DNA of 48,457 nucleotides. It comes from a virus. The stretch lies in IMG/VR virus record IMGVR_UViG_3300005732_000028, positions 1 through 48,457 of that record; one strand, given 5' to 3'. This document shows, one piece after another, positions 46,746 to 48,457 of this stretch (positions within the stretch are counted from its first letter, which is position 1; every line of letters begins with the position of its first letter). Position numbers and translations under genes: made by a program. A model generated the notes under the pieces. The model saw nothing but the letters and a program-made list of their open reading frames with translations, searched no databases and was not told where the DNA came from.

Positions 46746-46995
46746 ATCTTCTGTTGTTACCCCTAATGTAGAGGGCAATGACAACAAACATAGGTCTAGC
46801 AACCTCATAAGGGATGGCCCCTAGGTTAGAACCCCTAATATAATAGACATAGTAGGTACAATGAGCTTAGTAATAAAGGATCTAATGGCATGATAAGACC
46901 TAGAGACTCGCCCTAGAGGCCCCACTATTAATACAGTATGCGAGAGTTTATATATTAGCACTTAGTTTAAGCCCTAGCCTTAGTGCAGCATAGGC

Positions 46996-47151
46996 ACCCA
47001 TGTTAACGAGAGAGAGGACTACATGACCCATACAGGCTAACCCCCTGTCATACCAAGGCCCGGTGAGTGCCTATCGTGCCTGCCTATGTTAGCTCATAGG
47101 TGGGTACAACAATATCTAACTATAGGTTAACATGGGTACCCATGACCCATA
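46996..47151. repeat. Inverted repeat and palindrome block
   Basis: ACCCATGTTAAC (46996-47007) and GTTAACATGGGT (47126-47137) are exact inverted copies about 118 bp apart. The second is part of the 14-bp palindrome CATGGGTACCCATG (47131-47144). CATGACCCATA occurs directly repeated (47022-47032 and 47141-47151). CCTATG and CATAGG form a small hairpin between them near 47082-47100. Confidence 0.75.
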
Positions 47152-47259
47152 GGTTAGGTGATACTATTATTAATAATTCTCTACTATAAAGGAACTATTG
47201 TTAAACCGATCGTACTCATAAACATATGCAGTAACATGAGAGTGATTCATAATGTATAT

Positions 47260-47677
47260 CAAATGTTTATGTTGCAAATGTGTAACATGGTGCAGATAAG
47301 TCACACTGGTATAGAACGCTTGTAATGTCTGCCTGATTCGTATCCATTGTCAAGAGTTTTTTACCTAATCCCCTAAAAGAATCACCAAATGTCATGTCAA
47401 GTGTTAAATATACCATAGTTGTACCCATGTTCTGTGCCAAATGTGCCACACTATGAGTAATAATGGCAGAGAATCATACATGAGAGTGACAAATGTACTG
47501 TCAAGGGGTTGACACTAGTTTTTCCAAAAGTTGCGGAAAGAATCGATTCGTGACTGGTAGACCCGAAAATATCCGAGGGAAAAATTTTTGGGAAAAAATA
47601 GCAAATGTCAGTACTCACTCCCCCCTGAGTTATGTACAAATGTTGCTCAAATGTCACACAAAAGTACTTGCAAATGC
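47260..47677 (+). repeat. CAAATGT iteron array
   Basis: Eight exact CAAATGT copies, all in the same direction, start at 47260, 47275, 47386, 47438, 47490, 47602, 47637 and 47648; a ninth, CAAATGC, starts at 47671. Spacing is irregular. Flanks often read TGC or GA before and CA or GC after. A 7-base word should occur by chance far less than once in this span. Confidence 0.85.
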
Positions 47678-47779
47678 CATAAACTCGTGTATTCTGGGGT
47701 TATCTTTTGATTCTTATGGTGATAAGTGTATGATCTACAACAATAAGTAAAGAAAGTCCCTAAGATAATCATTTTATGC

Positions 47780-47840
47780 TTGACAAATCTGAGAATCACT
47801 GTATAATAACCTTATTGGTTCCCCCGATAGTATATAGGAG
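47780..47840 (+). promoter_or_regulatory. Strong rightward promoter, probable late promoter
   Basis: TTGACA (47780-47785), 16 bp, TATAAT (47802-47807), both perfect. GAATC lies in the spacer (47793-47797). Downstream come TTCCCCCGA and TATATAGG, as at the leftward promoter 41006. It points toward terS, about 480 bases downstream. Confidence 0.85.
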
Positions 47841-47971
47841 AATCATAGACTAAGAATCACTCCCTTACGATGATGATCAATATTGTTGTCCCATACAAGA
47901 GTAGGTACCCTAGGTATCCGGCCCTTTGACAGAATCACTATGAGGTATGAGTACATGGGTATCGTGACAGA

Positions 47972-48040
47972 GGTATCCTTATCTTTCGAATCATAGGTAA
48001 CCTTATCTTTTGATTCTCTAGTCACCTTATCCCTAAATTA
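47972..48040. repeat. Three repeats with 24-bp period
   Basis: GGTATCCTTATCTTTCGAATC (47972-47992, written here as one motif of GGTATCCTTATC plus TTTCGAATC) is followed by GGTAACCTTATC with TTTTGATTC (47996-48016) and by AGTCACCTTATC (48020-48031). Starts are 24 bp apart. The first two each end in a GANTC site. Confidence 0.7.
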
Positions 48041-48045
48041 TTATC

Positions 48046-48073
48046 TTGACATTATCATACAGTAGTCTATACC
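48046..48073 (+). promoter_or_regulatory. Second rightward promoter ahead of terS
   Basis: TTGACA (48046-48051), 16 bp, TATACC (48068-48073). No GANTC in the spacer. It lies directly after the 24-bp repeats, so these could be its regulatory sites. Confidence 0.5.
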
Positions 48074-48113
48074 TATACCATATTGTTGTCCTAGCGCCAG
48101 CGTTACGAATGAG

Positions 48114-48213
48114 ACTCCTTGATTGGCATACTCCGCTAACCTGACCTAGGCTACGATTATATAGCACAGAAGCCCACAGACAGCCCGTACATGGGTGGTA
48201 CTCCTTGATTGGC
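48114..48213. repeat. 14-bp direct repeat
   Basis: ACTCCTTGATTGGC occurs at 48114-48127 and again at 48200-48213, 86 bp apart, between the terS promoters and the terS start. It could be part of a packaging (pac) site, which often lies in or near terS. That is inference. Confidence 0.65.
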
Positions 48214-48292
48214 CACAACCATACCCTAAATGTACTAGAGCTGCTGTAGAGGGCCTTAAATCGTCTCTAATCAAATTAAGAAAGGAAAGCAT

Positions 48293-48457
48293 ATGGCAAG
48301 AAACGCATATGCCCACTCTGAGGACGTAGCAAAAGTAGCTCGTACTGTAGGTTCTCGTGGTGGCACTAAGCAAGAGGCATTTGCCGAATCGTTGCACCTA
48401 CAAGAATGTCCCGGCAGCTACAACACTTGGAACAAGTACTATGGATCTAACTTCGAG
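48293..48457 (+). CDS. terS: Terminase small subunit, 5' part (continues at 1-332)
   Basis: ATG 48293 follows AAGAAAGGAAAG at a good distance. The 55 codons present here encode MARNAYAHSEDVAKVARTVG and onward, and join in frame with the segment at the start of the window to give 142 residues. The N-terminal part is helical and basic, as expected for DNA binding. It is the first gene behind the promoters at 47780 and 48046. Confidence 0.8.
   Translation, partial: MARNAYAHSEDVAKVARTVGSRGGTKQEAFAESLHLQECPGSYNTWNKYYGSNFE
48390..48457. repeat. Right copy of 68-bp end repeat
   Basis: Identical to bases 1-68. Because it lies within the coding sequence of terS and restores a full gene when the ends are joined, the genome is circular or circularly permuted as assembled. 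Confidence 0.95.

Larger units (their letters stand above)
46746..48292. other. Long non-coding region: candidate origin and late control region
   Basis: About 1.5 kb in which all frames on both strands are short, cross repeats or lack ribosome-binding sites. The order is: a stretch with many CTAG and CCTA words (46750-46980), a palindrome and inverted-repeat block (46996-47151), an A+T-rich tract (47161-47215), the CAAATGT iteron array (47260-47677), a strong rightward promoter (47780-47807), three 24-bp-spaced repeats (47972-48040), a second promoter (48046-48073), and a 14-bp direct repeat (48114 and 48200). GANTC sites are frequent throughout. The combination fits a replication origin or packaging/late control region. 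Confidence 0.6.

Noticed and set aside
47493-47750. An 85-codon rightward frame in the non-coding region
   Set aside because: It starts within an iteron, crosses several more, has no clear SD and uses rare-looking codons. Likely chance.
48146-48397. An 83-codon leftward frame overlapping the terS start
   Set aside because: It is antisense to terS and its promoter-proximal region and has no ribosome-binding site.
1-48457. Integrase, excisionase, CI-like repressor or attachment site
   Set aside because: None was recognised; the genome reads as strictly lytic.
1-48457. tRNA genes and CRISPR arrays
   Set aside because: No cloverleaf with a proper T arm and no regularly spaced repeat-spacer array was found by reading. 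A tRNAscan-type search would be decisive.

Overview
The window is a complete, apparently circularly assembled genome of a lytic tailed double-stranded DNA phage of about 48.4 kb. The last 68 bases (48390-48457) are identical to the first 68, and one gene (small terminase) runs across that junction, so the unit length is about 48389 bp. The tail gene order (tail tube, frameshifted assembly chaperone pair, short 592-residue tape measure, distal tail and hub proteins, long J-like tip protein) with no sheath gene indicates a siphovirus. No integrase, excisionase or CI-like repressor was recognised. The host cannot be read directly. An alphaproteobacterium (a marine or rhodobacterial host would fit) is suggested by a class II ribonucleotide reductase, a DUF2163-type tail protein and, most tellingly, GANTC sites (the CcrM methylation motif) placed inside most of the phage promoters.

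Layout. (1) 48293 through the origin of numbering to 23365, plus strand: packaging (terS, two small genes, terL), an adhesin-like gene, portal, a prohead protease split into two overlapping genes, decoration protein, major capsid protein, head-tail connectors, tail genes, then a lysis cassette (M15 endolysin, XhlA-like protein, membrane proteins, nested spanin). Gaps in this module carry short-stem hairpins, most of them overlapping a sigma70-like promoter. (2) 23412 to 42959, minus strand: nucleotide metabolism (class II RNR, glutaredoxin, ThyX, MazG-like), adenine methyltransferase, RNA ligase, endonuclease I, 5'-3' exonuclease, SSB, acyl carrier protein, a probable 2OG-Fe(II) oxygenase, T7-like DNA polymerase, primase-helicase, a SleB-type hydrolase and many small unknown genes, nearly all overlapping by a few bases. 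(3) 43439 to 46745, plus strand: ten small unknown genes, presumably early host-takeover functions, behind five related promoters. (4) 46746 to 48292: 1.5 kb with no convincing gene, rich in iterons, palindromes and promoters, a candidate replication origin and late control region.

How it fits together (inference). Divergent transcription from the 43.1-43.4 kb gap would start the leftward replication genes and the rightward early genes. A strong promoter at 47780, nearly a copy of the leftward one at 41006, would start late transcription into terS and the virion genes. The most unusual material is regulatory: an early promoter family with a conserved sequence at the inferred transcript start (AACGAAACGC), GANTC sites in most promoters, at least nine copies of a CCGNGGGAATT element clustered in the first leftward genes, an eight-copy CAAATGT iteron array, and the promoter-hairpin junctions of the virion operon.
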